Part shown: positions 12,401 through 27,717 of the stretch, piece by piece | Numbering within the stretch: the first letter of the stretch is position 1 | Layout of the letters: each line of letters begins with the position of its first letter | Origin: Diprion similis | Taxonomy: Eukaryota > Arthropoda > Insecta > Hymenoptera > Diprionidae | Reading direction: 5' to 3' | Length of the DNA: 64,000 nucleotides | Assembly: GCF_021155765.1 (NCBI RefSeq) | Contig: NC_060113.1 | Span: 222,501 to 286,500 of the forward strand | The notes under the pieces: generated by a model | Databases searched by the model: none | The model's input: the letters and a program-made list of their open reading frames with translations, nothing else | Told to the model about the DNA's origin: nothing | Made by a program: the position numbers and the translations under genes

Positions 12401-15400
12401 AAATTACTCGTCGCTTGTTCCCACAGTGAATACTTTGGAGTTCAACGACGGTAACGAAGTGTCGCTAGCTGCTTTGGATCAGGGAAAAGTTGACAGTACT
12501 CCAAACGAGAAAGCCAATCGTGTTAACGGCGTGCATAGATGGGTATTTCTGCGAGCTCGAGGGCCACAGTGCAGCGGAGACATCGTTCGTGTTATGAGAT
12601 CTCTTCAGCCGTTGTTGCAGGAGGCAGTACAAAGGAAATGTACTACCAGAATGTGGGAGGCTCCTTACACCGTTGCTGGTCCTCTGACTTGGCGACAATT
12701 TCATCGTTTGGCTGGTCGAGGTACCGATGATAGGTGCGAACCCCAACCAATCCCTGCCCTCGTCGTCGGCTACGACAGGGACTGGCTCTCTCTATCCCCA
12801 TATGCTCTTAGCTATTGGGAAAAATTATTACTGGAACCATATGCGGGCCCCAGAGATGTCGCCTACGTTGTCGTCGCACCCGACAGTGAACCAGTCATCA
12901 CAAAAGTCAGATCGTTCTTCAGGGAACTATCTACTACTTATGAGGTAAACACGGTCAAAGTGCTAGACTGTAAATTCTTCTGCAAAGATCTTTTTTCTAT
13001 ACATTTAGAGGACAATTGTACAAAGAAGTACCGCTTAACCACAAATGAAATCTGCTATTACTAACGTAATTTTTGTAACTACTTTTCCAGATATGCAGGT
13101 TGGGTAGACATACTCCGATATCGAAAGTGGTGCGTGACGGCATTCTTCGCGTTGGTAAAGTAACAACTCAAAAACTGACCAAACAGCCAATTGATGAATG
13201 GTTTAAATTGCTGGGTGAAAATCAAATTGGAGAATTGCTAAGGCTCTATGCACACGTCTGCAACTATAGACTAGCGCCATACCTAACCCAGGTTATTCAA
13301 GACAGGAGCTTATTAGAGCCTGGAGATTCGCCCAGCAAACAGCAACAGCCACCGCCTGCTCCTACTCCTGAAACAACGCCGGCAACTCCTGACAGCTCAA
13401 CGCCAAAGCCAGAACCTACAGGTATTTACCTCAGCAAGTTCTTTGTTCTAAACAGATATTGTTATCCATTGGTGTCGGTGTTCATATCCAGAGATCTTTG
13501 CATGTTTTATTTCTGGCCAGGAATTGAGTTACAGCATTGAGAAACATTTGACTGTTGTTTTACAGAAGGTGAAAATGTTAGGAGCGAAACACCGTTATCT
13601 AATACAACACCAAACGCTGGATCTGGGACAGGCAATACTACACCTGTGTCCATTAATACAAATAATGTAACAACAACTGTGGGGCCTGACGAAGAGGAGG
13701 TGGAACCACCCGCAGTAGTCGTATATTTAGTTGAACCGTTTTCACTGGGCGGAGCCGAAGATCCTGACCGTAGGAGGCTCGCTATCTTGGCTTTGCTGCG
13801 TGCTTATTCTGCCGCTGTTAACAGCATGCCGGAAAATATCAGATCTAACATCAACGTTCAGGTGAATGTCGTTTTCTCTTCACTGGTTTTCTCAATCAGA
13901 TTTTTTCGTCATTCTTTCATTATAACCCTTTTGAGTACTGACTATATGAATTTTTCTATGTTTCTAGTTGATTTCCTTAGAAAGTATAATGGAATTAGGA
14001 AGAGCGAGAGAAAGGCGGAGAGCTCAGGATGAGATGAGATCACTGGCTCTTAACGTATTTTTACAAGGTCGACGACTTCTCAATCATAACTCAACAGTCA
14101 AAAGTCTTACCGGTTTTGGTACCGCTGCGGCCGCCGATATCTTTCTCAAAAGCAAAGATGTAAGAATAACTTTTTATACTTGTAACAGACGCCAATCGAG
14201 GCATTGATCGTACTTGTTATTTTTCCAATTTCCTACGGTATGATCTAAACGTTTGAACTCTGTATCCTCGAAACAGGAACGAAATAAAGCTCCCTACCGG
14301 CTCTACGCTCCGGCGTATGTCTTGGCGCCATTGCGTGGGAAAAGCGAGGCTCCCGAATCGTTCGGGATGGCGGGACCAGAGGAATGTGCGGTGCTCTACT
14401 TGAGTTACTGTCTAAGCGAAGACCAGGCCTGGTTACTGGCTGTTGCTACTGACGATCGAGGTGAAATCTTCGAGACTGCGACGATAAATGTTGACGTGCC
14501 GAATAGAAGACGCAGAAAGAGAGCATCGGCTAGACGCGTCGGTCTTCAGAAGTTGATGGACTTTATTCTCGGCGTTATGTCGCAAGGGGTAGGTCAAAAG
14601 TGCTATGAAATATTTTGATAAAATTCCTCCCAATGTATCAATTTATAGAGTAAAAACGTTGGAATTAATTTTATTCTGTTCATTTAATTTTCAGGTCCAG
14701 CCTTGGAGATTGGTGGTCGGTCGGGTGGGTCGCATCGGCCATGGTGAACTGAAAGGCTGGAGTTGGCTTCTGTCTCGCAAAGCGCTTCTCAAGGCGTCAA
14801 AACATTTGAAAGAAATTTGTGGTCAGTGTAGTCTTATGTACCCAGGGGCGGCACCTTGTGTATTGAGCGCATGCCTAGTATCTCTAGAACCAGACTCGAC
14901 ACTCCGGCTGATGGCTGACCAATTTACCCCGGACGAAAGGTTTAGTCAAGCCTCGGTTAACTGCCAGCTGTCCACGCCGCAGGACGTCACGTGTACTCAT
15001 ATTCTCGTCTTCCCTACTTCAGCTACTACGCAGGTACGCTTTTCTCGTTCATTTTAATCTTCATTTGTCTATATCCAAGATTTATACACTGATAGATTCA
15101 ACTGCCAGTGGCAGAACATGAATCTCTCGGTGTTCAAAGCTACATGTTATACTTGGCATTTCTCAACTACTTCTTTTTAACACTGCGATTGATTTTACAG
15201 TCTTCGCAAACTGCTTTCCAAGAGCAACACATTAACGGACCGGATCTTGGGGATGATGAATTGTTTTCGGCACTTGACGACGACATGCCGGAAGGGATGG
15301 AAGGAATGGGAGACTTTAACGATATATTTAACGTTTGGCCAGAGGCAGGTGCCGGAGGAGGACAAAGTCCCGGAGGAAGTCCACACCGACAAGAGGGATC

Positions 15401-16483
15401 ACCTTTAGGTGGTGAGGGCGGGGGTTCAGGCCTCGGAAATCACGACGGCCCCGGGAGCCCTTTCCCCTGCAACAACACTCCCAGGGTAAGTATTTTGCCT
15501 GATGGGTATTTGCTACATTCCAGAAATATAACGAATATAATCCAGGCAATGAATATCGTTAACGGTCTTTCTTCATTTCACAGACGGCGGTAAATGACCA
15601 GGCCGAAGAGGTCGGAACGCTTTTGCAACAGCCGTTGGCTCTTGGGTATTTGGTATCCACAGCACCTACTGGACGTATGCCCTCCTGGTTTTGGTCGGCA
15701 TGCCCTCACCTCGACGGTGTTTGTCCCGTCTTCCTTAAGAATGCTTTACACCTGCACAGCCCCGCTATTCAGCAGAACAGCGACGATCTTTTGCAGCAGC
15801 AGAGCGCACTCACTGCGCATCCCCTCGACTCTCAGTATACCACCGATGTGCTTAGGTCAGTAATATTTATTAGTATTCTGTGAATATTTATTTATTTATT
15901 CAGTCAGTAAAGTAAAGTTCCATCGGTAAGTAAAATTACAAAAGTAACCCTGCCGAGATGAACAGGATTACTGTTCGCTGTGAAATTAAATTCTAAAACT
16001 TACTACTATAGTATTAGGTCATAATATCGCAATAAAATTAATTGGATCGTCGTAGTTTATGGTATAACTTAACCGAAATGACATGAGATTCAAACATTAT
16101 TAGCTATTAGAAGAGTATCGTTGAGTTGGGTTTGAAAAAGCTACCCGACGTTACAGAGATTTTAACCGAGCACTATGTGTATAAAAATGCTTCGAAGATT
16201 GATTCAACATGTACACATTTAAAAATAACATCGATATTACGGATATCTGTAGTGAGTCCGGTGCCATGACGATATAAATAATTAAAAATATTTGCTATGC
16301 CAATAACTTTTAAACTTCACTCATTGCACAATCGTATCAAATGATTACAGGTATGTGCTGGAAGGATACAACGCATTGTCCTGGCTCGCGGTGGATGCCA
16401 ATACAAAAGACCGGCTATCCTGTTTGCCGGTCCATGTCCAGGCACTCATGCAGCTCTACCACGCAGCGGCAGCCCTCGTCTGA
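6442..16483 (+). CDS. MED13: Mediator complex subunit 13 (skuld), 5'-partial, 15 exons
   Basis: MED13 is the large subunit that links the Cdk8-cyclin C-MED12 kinase module to core Mediator in the nucleus, and it controls RNA polymerase II transcription. Exons that keep the frame: 6442-6610, 6714-6859, 6967-7399, 8637-8789, 9783-10347, 10439-10645, 11235-12944, 13091-13421, 13566-13861, 13968-14159, 14277-14588, 14695-15033, 15201-15485, 15584-15855, 16351-16483. They give about 1,846 residues ending at TGA 16481-16483. Family landmarks in order are [48 protein letters not shown]-like [77 protein letters not shown] and [20 protein letters not shown]. The C-terminal half is the conserved region; MED13 is known to have an Argonaute-like fold. 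The middle is Pro/Ser/Gln-rich and probably disordered. The first ~100 codons are missing, so the first exon begins inside a codon. Confidence 0.96.
8637..8789 (+). other. MED13: MED13 exon with PFHRR motif and a weak acceptor
   Basis: This 153-nt exon joins the exons at 6967-7399 and 9783-10347 without breaking the frame. It encodes a basic stretch containing [16 protein letters not shown], which resembles the LTPFHHR region of vertebrate MED13. The phases are the same with or without it, so it can be skipped in frame. The sequence before the acceptor is purine-rich, and two other in-phase AG sites (exon starts at 8598 and 8625) are also possible. The exon is well supported; its exact left edge is not. 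Confidence 0.75.
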
Positions 16484-18626
16484 CCCAGACCCTCTCCTCT
16501 TGTAATGCAGCGCGCACTCCTCTCTCTCAGATTCGTTACCGTATTAACATTACTCGGGGCTTGGCGAGAGCAAATAGTTTTGTACCCGCACTGCGGTGAT
16601 ACGACGTTGAATATCGATAGAATCGCTGTCTCGTTCCCGACTTGATCGTTGACGTCCATGAGAATAAGGAATTGTATAAAATTGAGGACTGTTACCTAGA
16701 ATACAAAACTCGGATACGAGAACAAGACGAGCATCGTCGTACGTCGTTAAGAGCGAGTATAAGACGTTTGGAATTGCCTCTCGGTTAATAGATAGTTAAT
16801 TTTATAAAAACTTGAAAAAGAAGTAAAACAATAACAAAACATCAGAACCACTAGTAACTTATATGTATCCACAAGTGTTTTTAATTGTAAATTAAACTTT
16901 TGTACAAAGAATTTTATTACATACTAGCGCGACAAGTAATATAAAAACGAATATATTACATTGTTTTATAATTTTATATAGGTAATAAAATAAAAACGGG
17001 GGTAATTGTTATTTGCCTCATAAAAGCCCCAAGTATGCGATGTTGTGGAAATGAGAAACGCGATGTGTATGCTCCCCTGTTCGAGTCACTGTTATCACGT
17101 TAGCCAGACTCGAAGCGCAACACTTTAGTAACGAGTGAAAATTATATTGACTTCGGAAGAAAAAAAAAATGTCATTTGATACGTTGGACGACCGTACTCC
17201 TTATGCATACGGCATAGTGTAACATATTATAATGTTTAAAGATAGAGAGATGATAATTTATGAAGCGATCATATCGCGGGAATTAGCCAATTTAACTTGG
17301 TCGTCCAAGGATTTGATCATTCAAAGAGAAGAAAAGAAAATAAGTGGAATAAGATACGACATGATAAGAAGATGAAAAAGGGGACGGAGAACGAGATGGG
17401 GGAGAGGGAGGCACGTGTCTGGGTGGAGCCGCGGTGGCAAAACTGCGTCAGTCGCATAGTACAAATATGACCTGTACATAGGAACCCCTAACCCCCTAAT
17501 TAATGAATGAATTGAATAATTAATTTACTCACACACACCCACACTCACTCTGTATCTATAGTATTTATTACATGGGTAGTACGTCATTATTGGGATTATT
17601 ATTATTATTATTATTATATTAATATTACGAAATACAGTTTTATGTGTATATATATAATTATATACTTCGTTCTAAATTTGAAGTGCGTTTTGCAATTCAA
17701 ATTGCAAGCATAAAAGAGAAAGGGTATAAATGTAAGAATTTCTCGTTTATTTATTTATTTTCTCTCCTTATTTCTTCTGTATAATGTAATTATAATAGGT
17801 ATAATTCGAAAAGACAGGAATAATGTATATTTTGTTTCTGTATCATTGGTTCTTTTTTTTTCTCAAGTTTTTCAATACACTATCAATCGAACCCTTTCTA
17901 TTTATGCTTGCCATGTAAAGTAATCCATCCTTTGAGCAATTTACCCTTTTATCCTTACTTTTTATCATCCAATGTAAAGAAATAAGAAAAAAAAATTATT
18001 TACAAACGCATGTATCTACATATATAGGTAAAACTCGTAAGCCGTTATTACTTTTCTTCTTTATGACTTTTCAAGCTGCACGTGGCTGGTAATTACCTAT
18101 CACATAAGTTATCGTTGGTTTAAAATGACTAGTATATTACAAATTATGGTACAAGAATAAACGTGGTGTCCAATGCTCGGTGAATACGGAAAATAAGGAA
18201 ATACTAGAAGAACTCAGCGAACAGTGCTAAAATATCAAGGTCGTGACATACGGAAAAGCTGGAGATAATCAGGTAATTATTTTGATTCAGCAAACTCGGA
18301 GAATAATCAATGAAACTTTAACATTAGTTTTTTTTCAGAATCGCGATGAGAATTGTAGCAGCTCAAATTATTTGATTCCAGTTAATTTGCAGTTACCCTG
18401 AACATCCGAAAGATATTTGATAATGACGAAAGTGATGAAAAAAAATGATGAAAAATGAAAGTAGTCCTGTGGATGTATGTAACATACGACCTGATTACGA
18501 ACGAAAGCAATTAAGTGGAGAAACATTTTTTGTGAATTTTCGGCGATTTGCCTTACCAAACTGCTGGACACCATGGACAAGAATTCCCGTCTAAAACTTC
18601 TTACATAAAGTAATATTAATTTTGGA
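16484..18626. other. Convergent intergenic region with MED13 and C1GALT1 3' UTRs
   Basis: AT-rich sequence between two convergent genes. It must hold the MED13 3' UTR on the + strand; the nearest AATAAA I see is at 16985-16990, about 500 bases past the stop. The C1GALT1 3' UTR is on the - strand, with no clear nearby poly(A) signal. No further gene is visible. Confidence 0.7.
16985..16990 (+). terminator. Candidate MED13 polyadenylation signal
   Basis: AATAAA about 500 bases downstream of the MED13 stop codon. Other AT-rich variants follow, so the true cleavage site is uncertain. Confidence 0.4.
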
Positions 18627-20288
18627 CTAGTATTCAGGCGTAGCACTGGAATGTACTGGCGAGATACTTTGAACCTTGTGAGATATGCCATATGGTCGCA
18701 AATGATAAATGAGATACTCCAATACGTACATCATGTTGGGAGATACATAATGAAATGAAATAGCGCTGTCTGAACAGCAATTCAGACCGTCGTTTGCTTT
18801 ATAGTAAATATACTTCCAGTACCAAAAATTTTTATCCACGTGATTCGGAATTAAGTGATGCTCAGGGACGAATGGAAAAAATCTGCCACGTCCGTGTGGA
18901 TCGCGAGTGTCCATTGCACGGACTCCGATATTTTCCAGGCACTTTCCCATTTCCACATCCTCCGCTCCACCGTTGTCTGCTCGGCATTTCGTTTTATCCG
19001 TCAGTCCATCCTCTACCAGCGTGCGCAGTCCTTTTTGGCTGAGCACATAGCCTGCCCCTCCGCTCATGTATCCTTGCTTAACAAACGGCTTGAATCTGCA
19101 CCCGAAGTAGAGCGGAGCTTCGGGACTATAGGACTGTAGCATGTAGCGGAGATTCTCAACAATCACAAACCTAAAAAAAAATTGATTGCATTACTTTGGG
19201 ATTATAAAAAACATACTCTTAATGCAAACGTCAATCAATACTTACGTATCATCATCCGCTTTCATGAACCAGTCAGCCTTGTCTCTGTAATTTTCATATA
19301 CGTATTTAAAAGCTTCCTTAGTCTTTGCCCACAGATTGTCTCTTCCTTCTTTCACAGGAAGAGCTATAGCCGGTAGGTTCGTGTCTGTGGATTAAAAACA
19401 TATTTCCCATACTTTAATAACTTTTAGTTTGAACGTTACTTCTTGCGGCTAAAAATTATTCCTTACCGGCTTCTGAGCTCATGAAAAGCAGGATGTTACA
19501 TCGTTTACCCCAAGTAGCTTTCACGTGACGAGCTTTAGTTTGATGGTTCTTTGGACTAGTCATTACCCAGCAAAGAACCCTAATTTTTTTCGCCATTTGT
19601 TGGGCAACCTCATCTTCTCCTTTGTGAAATTCTTCATCAGCTCCATGAAACTTTACATCCGTTTCTGGGCCTGTCTGAAAGTAAAATCACTTTCATTTCA
19701 TTATATCGCACAATTTCTTACTCCAATATAATTTTCTGCTTCGGCTTCACATTCAAACCTTAACTGTTATACGAGGTAGAGAATGAGAATTGAACAGTAA
19801 CCCTGAAAGATGTGAAGAACGTGGGTGAATGCTGCCAATAAATTACGATTGTTTAATCTTGCTCGCATCTGATGTGAGATTCATTGTGAATTGCATATTT
19901 ATTATAATTAGATATTTCAAGATTTGGGGAACTTTGGTTTTAGCTCTACGAGAGATTGATGTAATTATTAGCTTTTGATCCATTTCAGGATATAGGACGT
20001 GAAAGTAAAACTATGTTGCGTTAGTAGTGCATTTGGGATTGGATTCTATTAAGGATTAGTCAATACCTCTGATTCAAGCTCTGAGGAATGATGAGGATCT
20101 CTGAAAGATACCGCAGGGCTGCCAGTGATCCAGTTAAACATGCGAGGAGCATCATTTGTTGCTGCAAGAAGCAAGCAAGCCGAAAAAAACCCGAAAACCA
20201 TTCCTGTAGCGAGTGTCAGTACAAATCGTTGACCACCGCGACCACCTAATATCAGTAATAACAAATCTTCGTACCACCTTAAATCCAT
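18627..20288 (-). CDS. C1GALT1: Glycoprotein-N-acetylgalactosamine 3-beta-galactosyltransferase 1 (core 1 synthase)
   Basis: This type II Golgi enzyme adds galactose in beta-1,3 linkage to GalNAc-Ser/Thr, making the core 1 (T antigen) O-glycan. On the - strand the exons are 20288-20067, 19674-19467, 19384-19246 and 19170-18627, all in frame, giving about 370 residues (the human enzyme has 363). A short cytoplasmic N-terminus is followed by a signal-anchor helix ([20 protein letters not shown]) and a stem. The catalytic domain then has [26 protein letters not shown], the metal-binding DxD in [27 protein letters not shown] and EDVEMGKCL, all hallmarks of glycosyltransferase family 31 core 1 enzymes. 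The conserved cysteines, including a CC pair, are present. I chose the ATG at 20288 because it gives a normal short cytoplasmic tail; an upstream exon may add two residues. Confidence 0.95.
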
Positions 20289-22802
20289 CACCTTTCTTAT
20301 TTTTATTGTGTATAATGTCAGAGTAGATGACTGTGCAGTTTACAATCTTAACATTATACTTGACAATGTTTTACGTACCTACAAAAGTACAGGCAAAGTG
20401 GAAGAACGAAACAAGCTCTTGAGATAATGATTTCAATTTTTGTTATAATTCTTCGAGCTTTGCTACTATTATGCTTTTTGATTCTGGTGCACCTACCGTG
20501 TAATGTTCAATAAATTTTTCTGGAAAACTTACCATTTAGACCCGGTACCCACTGCTGTCCCATAGTGGAGGATTTTTGTTTATCCAAATTTTAGCCAACA
20601 ATAAAATGGCAGTCCATGAAAATTGCATAAGTAGTCCCAAAAGCTAATCACTGTCGAGTATGGATACACGAGGAGGCAATCTATTTGGTCCAATGTCAAA
20701 TCTTCTGGTAAATGTGCTGGCTCTCTGTTTTCAGGGTTTGGAGCTTACTGTAAATATTGGATAAATTATTATCAGCTATATCGCAAAATAGGCCTAATCA
20801 ATGCTTTGAACAGGAACTACATTCTCTCAAACAGTTCATATGTATCAACGGTTTCTCACTACTTCTGTGAATTAAATGGATAGGTCAAGAAATAATACGT
20901 TTAAAAAATGAATAAAAAAAAACTCAGGATTTACATGTAGAAAACTAAAAATATCTGATGCTATTTATAATAATAATAATAATAATACATCCAGTCATCA
21001 GTCTTCAAGGTTTAGAAAGTGGGAATGTGTTGTTGAGCAGCTCATCAAAGTACTTTTTGCTTAGACAAGCATATTTTACAGATAGCAAAATTTAATTCTA
21101 TTCGACATTTAGACTGCATATACAGTTGAGGAAATCAGACAAATTATAAGAGAAAAATGTGTGTACTTTCAAATCAGTTTTTATTTAACGTTAATTTTCA
21201 TTTCTTTTTGTTTATTCATTTTTTATAATTAAATTATTTGTATATCAGTAGATGGAAGAGAAAAAATAGAAAATAAAACCAAGTTACACAATTTATTTTT
21301 TATCATTAAGTATGAAACAGTTATACTCCTCAAATACTATGATCGAATTTCGACTTTGAGGTCTATGATTGAATTTATTTACACAAAATTTTCTTGTAAG
21401 ATATCATAATGGGCATTGTAAAAAGACATATTATCACAGTGGAAGAAATAACTATTACAGTATGTACATTGGTTGATTTACCAAAGGATAATAAATGTTT
21501 AATACTAGCACAATGAGCGAGTTGTATAATACAACGTATTCGAGGGTGTAAAATATATGAGCATGGTTTTTCTTAAGTTTACTGCAGCTGAAAAACGGTT
21601 CTCAATAAATTATCGAAGAATAGAGCTAATTTAAAGTCTGATAAACCAAGGAATAATCGCGTGTGATTAAATGTCGTTCCAAGAGAATTTTTTCTTTCTG
21701 TCATGATAAAAGAACGCGATGAGCCAGATGTAGTGCAACGAAAATGATAGACGCTAAAAAGGGGTGGAACAAATGGTATGAAATAGCCTTATAAAGAGAT
21801 CAATAATTTGTTACTTTTTAGTAGCAAACACACCGTCACATGTGAATTCTGGAAACCGGATTCTCAATTTATTAATGAGGATAAATATTCGACGATCCGA
21901 GATACTAAAGTACGAATAATTACAAAAGGTCAACATTTACGTACCGGCACTGAAAAATGTGTCAAAACACCTTCCCCGCAGCTGGCGCTTTGTTTCGTAT
22001 TTACCGATTTACTTCGCTATAACATTCTACCGTATTTTACCGATGAACTAACTACAAGATTAGTACAAGTTTTCACGATCTGGGATGAGAAACTGCGAAC
22101 CGTTACTCTATTCCATATCGTCGACCTTCTTTCTTCTCTTTTTCACTTTATTTGCGAGTAACAGCATCCTAATTCGACATCAAACACGGACAACCGTCCG
22201 CGAGAGACTGGCGAAAGACTGGGAAGCAGACGAGACTAGTGGAGACTAGCCAATAGTGCCAATACTGGTATACGGTCTGAACTTAGTCTGAACTACTAAT
22301 TCACTCCATAATCTAAACGGTCTGAACCAAAGAAGATCTATTATATGGTCTAAATCTTGGTCTAAATTATAGACAACCTCCAGAAAGACACGAGGAGATG
22401 TTGCAATTGTGCAGAACAATACATACTCTTCTCAATTAAACAATGAATTAATTCCAAGCGAGATAATTATGAGGGAAGAAATTCTTATCCCTCAATGAAT
22501 AAAAATTCTTGGAAATATAGGAAACTCTTTACGATTCGAATGATTTAAGTCGTATGTAATCAACTAATTAACAACAACGCAGATACAAGTTATAGGACAT
22601 TTGTGTGGGCCGCGCGAAAATCGTAACGTTGGCTAACCTGTCGAATCGCGACGCGTTCAGAGTGGTTGAAAATTTTTATGGGGGGCATACGGAGCCTTTT
22701 CCTCTTTTTTTAACTGCTTCTAAGCCTGGTGGTGCGCTCGTCGTCGTGTCACAGATTTTACTAGCTGTTCAGAAGGTCCTAATATCGTCAAGAGTGCCCG
22801 TA
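20289..22802. other. Divergent intergenic region between C1GALT1 and SZRD1-like
   Basis: Two genes are read outward from this region. A consensus - strand donor (AAATG|GTAAGT, exon end at 20533) suggests a 5' noncoding exon of C1GALT1 upstream of its main coding start. A short-motif repeat cluster at 22274-22367 lies near the probable shared promoter. A small open frame at 21808-22161 shows no recognisable features and I do not call it a gene. Confidence 0.6.
22274..22367. repeat. Cluster of six GGTCTRAAY-like motifs
   Basis: Near-identical 9-mers start at 22274, 22285, 22310, 22319, 22347 and 22359 (GGTCTGAAC, AGTCTGAAC, AATCTAAAC, GGTCTGAAC, GGTCTAAAT, GGTCTAAAT). Just upstream, AGACTGG and GAGACTAG each occur twice (22205-22250). 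This lies about 450 bases before the SZRD1-like start codon. Confidence 0.8.
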
Positions 22803-24390
22803 ATGTCAGCTGTCGACGATGTCTACGAAAGCTGGGAAGAAATGGAGGAATCTGGGGTAAGCGTATGCTGATGTACTTTATCAATTCGGAGCCATGCAAC
22901 TTCAGTTACACCCGACACGCACCCCGTATGCATTACTCCGTTCGAGACCACTCATGTTAACCTATATTGCCCTTAAAATCTTCCCCATTATCCAGCTGCG
23001 CCGTATCTAAAAGTAGATCGAAATCTAACCACTGCATGCATCTATTTTACACGGAGATCGTTCAACAATCCGGAACACGTCCAGTCATTTTCTCATCAGG
23101 CACGTATTATTTTTGGTTTCCATTCGAGTTCATGATTCAAACACCCAAACGCACACATAGACTTACCACACACCTGCGTACAGGTGAATTCGCGTCATTT
23201 CCGAGAAGTTTGTTAAGTCGGAACTTTACATTCGAAAATTGAATATTTGCGTGCGTTACTTATGTATCAAATCTTGAACACCACATGGCTTCACCACAGA
23301 CTGGTAGCATATCGCAGAGTCTCCTTTTATCCATATAGAATTGGTGGTAGTTATACCGATGTAAAAAATATTTATTTCTCTTTACAGATACGCCAGACAG
23401 TAAAGAAAAATATTTATTCCTTTTATCGATACGCCAGACAGTAAAGAAAAAGAACATATAGATAAGAATATCATACAATTTTTAGTACTCACGACATGAC
23501 ATAAATGAACTGAAAATAGAAAAAATTAAGCACCCTTTACAAACAGACTGTTCTAACGTAACTCGGTGCAGTACTTGAGGGTTAATGTTTTAGCCAGTAA
23601 CGACAAGGAACATCCCCCACACAGATGTTTTACAAGAGAAAGTTTGATATTCTCAACTCTCTCTTGAATGATAATGATAGATGATGACTTCGTGCTTTTG
23701 CAGGTGCTGGACAAAAAATTAAAAGCACTGAAATTGAATCCCTTGGAAGGTTTAGACGATGTTGAACCCCAGAGGTAATATATTCTAATTTTTGAAAAGA
23801 CGTTTTGTTTTATTATGTTGTTGCCTAATCTCAATCGGCACAGCTTAACAGGTACTGAGAATTCAAATACAAGGATGATCATCCTTGGTGAAGATGGCAT
23901 GCGCACTCAATACGTCCCGCCGAAACCTACAGTGAAAATCCTCAAAAGGCCGGCAAGGCACTCCCAAGGCAGCGGAGACGGGCCTCTCCTCAATGGAGAC
24001 GGCAAACCAAAGCAGCCCATAAAATCCCTAAAACAGGTAAGTTTTGATCCGCATTTCCAGAAAGACTCTTTTTGATTCATTGAAATCAGCCTTGAAGACA
24101 AAGGTGAATCAGTCTAATTTCCAATTAGACAAGTAATTATTTTACGTAAACGATATCTAGTCGAAACAACTTTCTTCAATTGATGGAGTAACTTTTAGAG
24201 GGAGCAAGAATATGCAGAGGCACGCAAACGTATTCTGGGAGAGGAAAAAAGTCCGGAAGAGAAATTGGTCTGTGAAGTAAACAGGATTCAGCCAAAGCCA
24301 CCGAGTCCTCCAGGGAGTAATCTCCCCGCAAATGTGCTACGGATGCCAATTGGCCCTGATGGAACCCGAGGTTTCCATGTCCGCAGGTAG
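22803..24390 (+). CDS. SZRD1: SUZ domain-containing protein 1-like (SZRD1)
   Basis: A small protein of about 169 residues with exons 22803-22856, 23704-23774, 23844-24036 and 24199-24390; all joins keep the frame and the stop is TAG. The N-terminus has the acidic VYESWEEMEESG motif seen in SZRD1, followed by a LDKKLKALKL basic segment, a PTVKILKRPAR motif, the SUZ core EQEYAEARKRILGEE and a SUZ-C-like end MPIGPDGTRGFHVRR. SUZ domains bind RNA in related proteins; the exact role of SZRD1 is poorly known. The human protein has 152 residues. The ATG at 22803 is chosen because it begins the conserved acidic motif. It is divergent from C1GALT1 and shares its upstream region. Confidence 0.92.
23369..23450. 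repeat. 41-bp tandem duplication
   Basis: Two adjacent copies, 23369-23409 and 23410-23450, each ending in GATACGCCAGACAGTAAAGA plus A residues. They differ mainly in the pyrimidine-rich middle. It lies in intron 1 of the SZRD1-like gene. Confidence 0.85.
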
Positions 24391-27042
<2,652 letters not shown>

Positions 27043-27156
27043 TTTAATTCTTTTTTGTACAACAACAGTAAAACGTGTCAATAACAATCAATTGCTTAAT
27101 TGTACAAGAAACAAATACGCAGTATAGAAAACATGCGAAAAACCTTACCACCAATC

Positions 27157-27162
27157 AATAAA
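27157..27162 (+). terminator. RpS15A polyadenylation signal
   Basis: AATAAA 115 bases after the RpS15A stop codon, a usual distance for a short ribosomal protein 3' UTR. Confidence 0.7.
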
Positions 27163-27646
27163 TGCTGTTGATACGAACATAATTTTAAACAGGTCCATCT
27201 TCTCCGATCTTTTCATTATACATCAATAAAAAAAAGTAAGGCCCTATTATGCAACCAGTGGGAAGATTAGCTGTTAGAGAAAAACAAGTGAAGTTTACAG
27301 ATGTATCGATTGCGGCATGCAGTTATTAAAAGGATCCTGTATGATAGCCATCCCGACAGGAATCTACCATTAATAAAGATCTGTTTCCCTGTAGACACGT
27401 AACATGCACATTTCGTATATGTATATGTGCATTCTGGAGCAATTTGCAAATTATTAAATTATAAAATTTTTATTCACTGTGCTCGATACATGCGAAAATA
27501 TTGTATTCATAGGTGAGAAATGACTTTATCGATAGTTTCGTATTAACAATTATACTGGTCGGTAATGCAGAGCGCGACAACTTCACGTTGCTAATGAAGT
27601 TCTCTGCCTTAGCCTCTTTGTAATGGCGGTACGTCCTGCGTTTCTG

Positions 27647-27717
27647 ATTGGCGGAATTCACGGCCAATGAGACGAGCGGTGACAAATGTGTGCGTAAGCT
27701 CGTCCGTCTCGCATTGG
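27647..27717. promoter_or_regulatory. Three CCAAT boxes in the putative sdk promoter
   Basis: ATTGG at 27647-27651, CCAAT at 27664-27668 and ATTGG at 27713-27717 lie within 71 bases. An initiator-like TCAGT follows at about 27721. They lie about 1 kb before the sdk start codon, in the GC-richer patch. CCAAT boxes are bound by NF-Y in animals; activity here is inferred. Confidence 0.45.

Noticed and set aside
17485..17500. CCCCTAACCCCCTAA resembling telomeric repeat
   Set aside because: Only two imperfect copies, not an array, and not the usual insect TTAGG tandem form.
21808..22161. 117-codon open frame upstream of the SZRD1-like gene
   Set aside because: No domain, no conserved start, AT-rich composition like the surrounding intergenic DNA.
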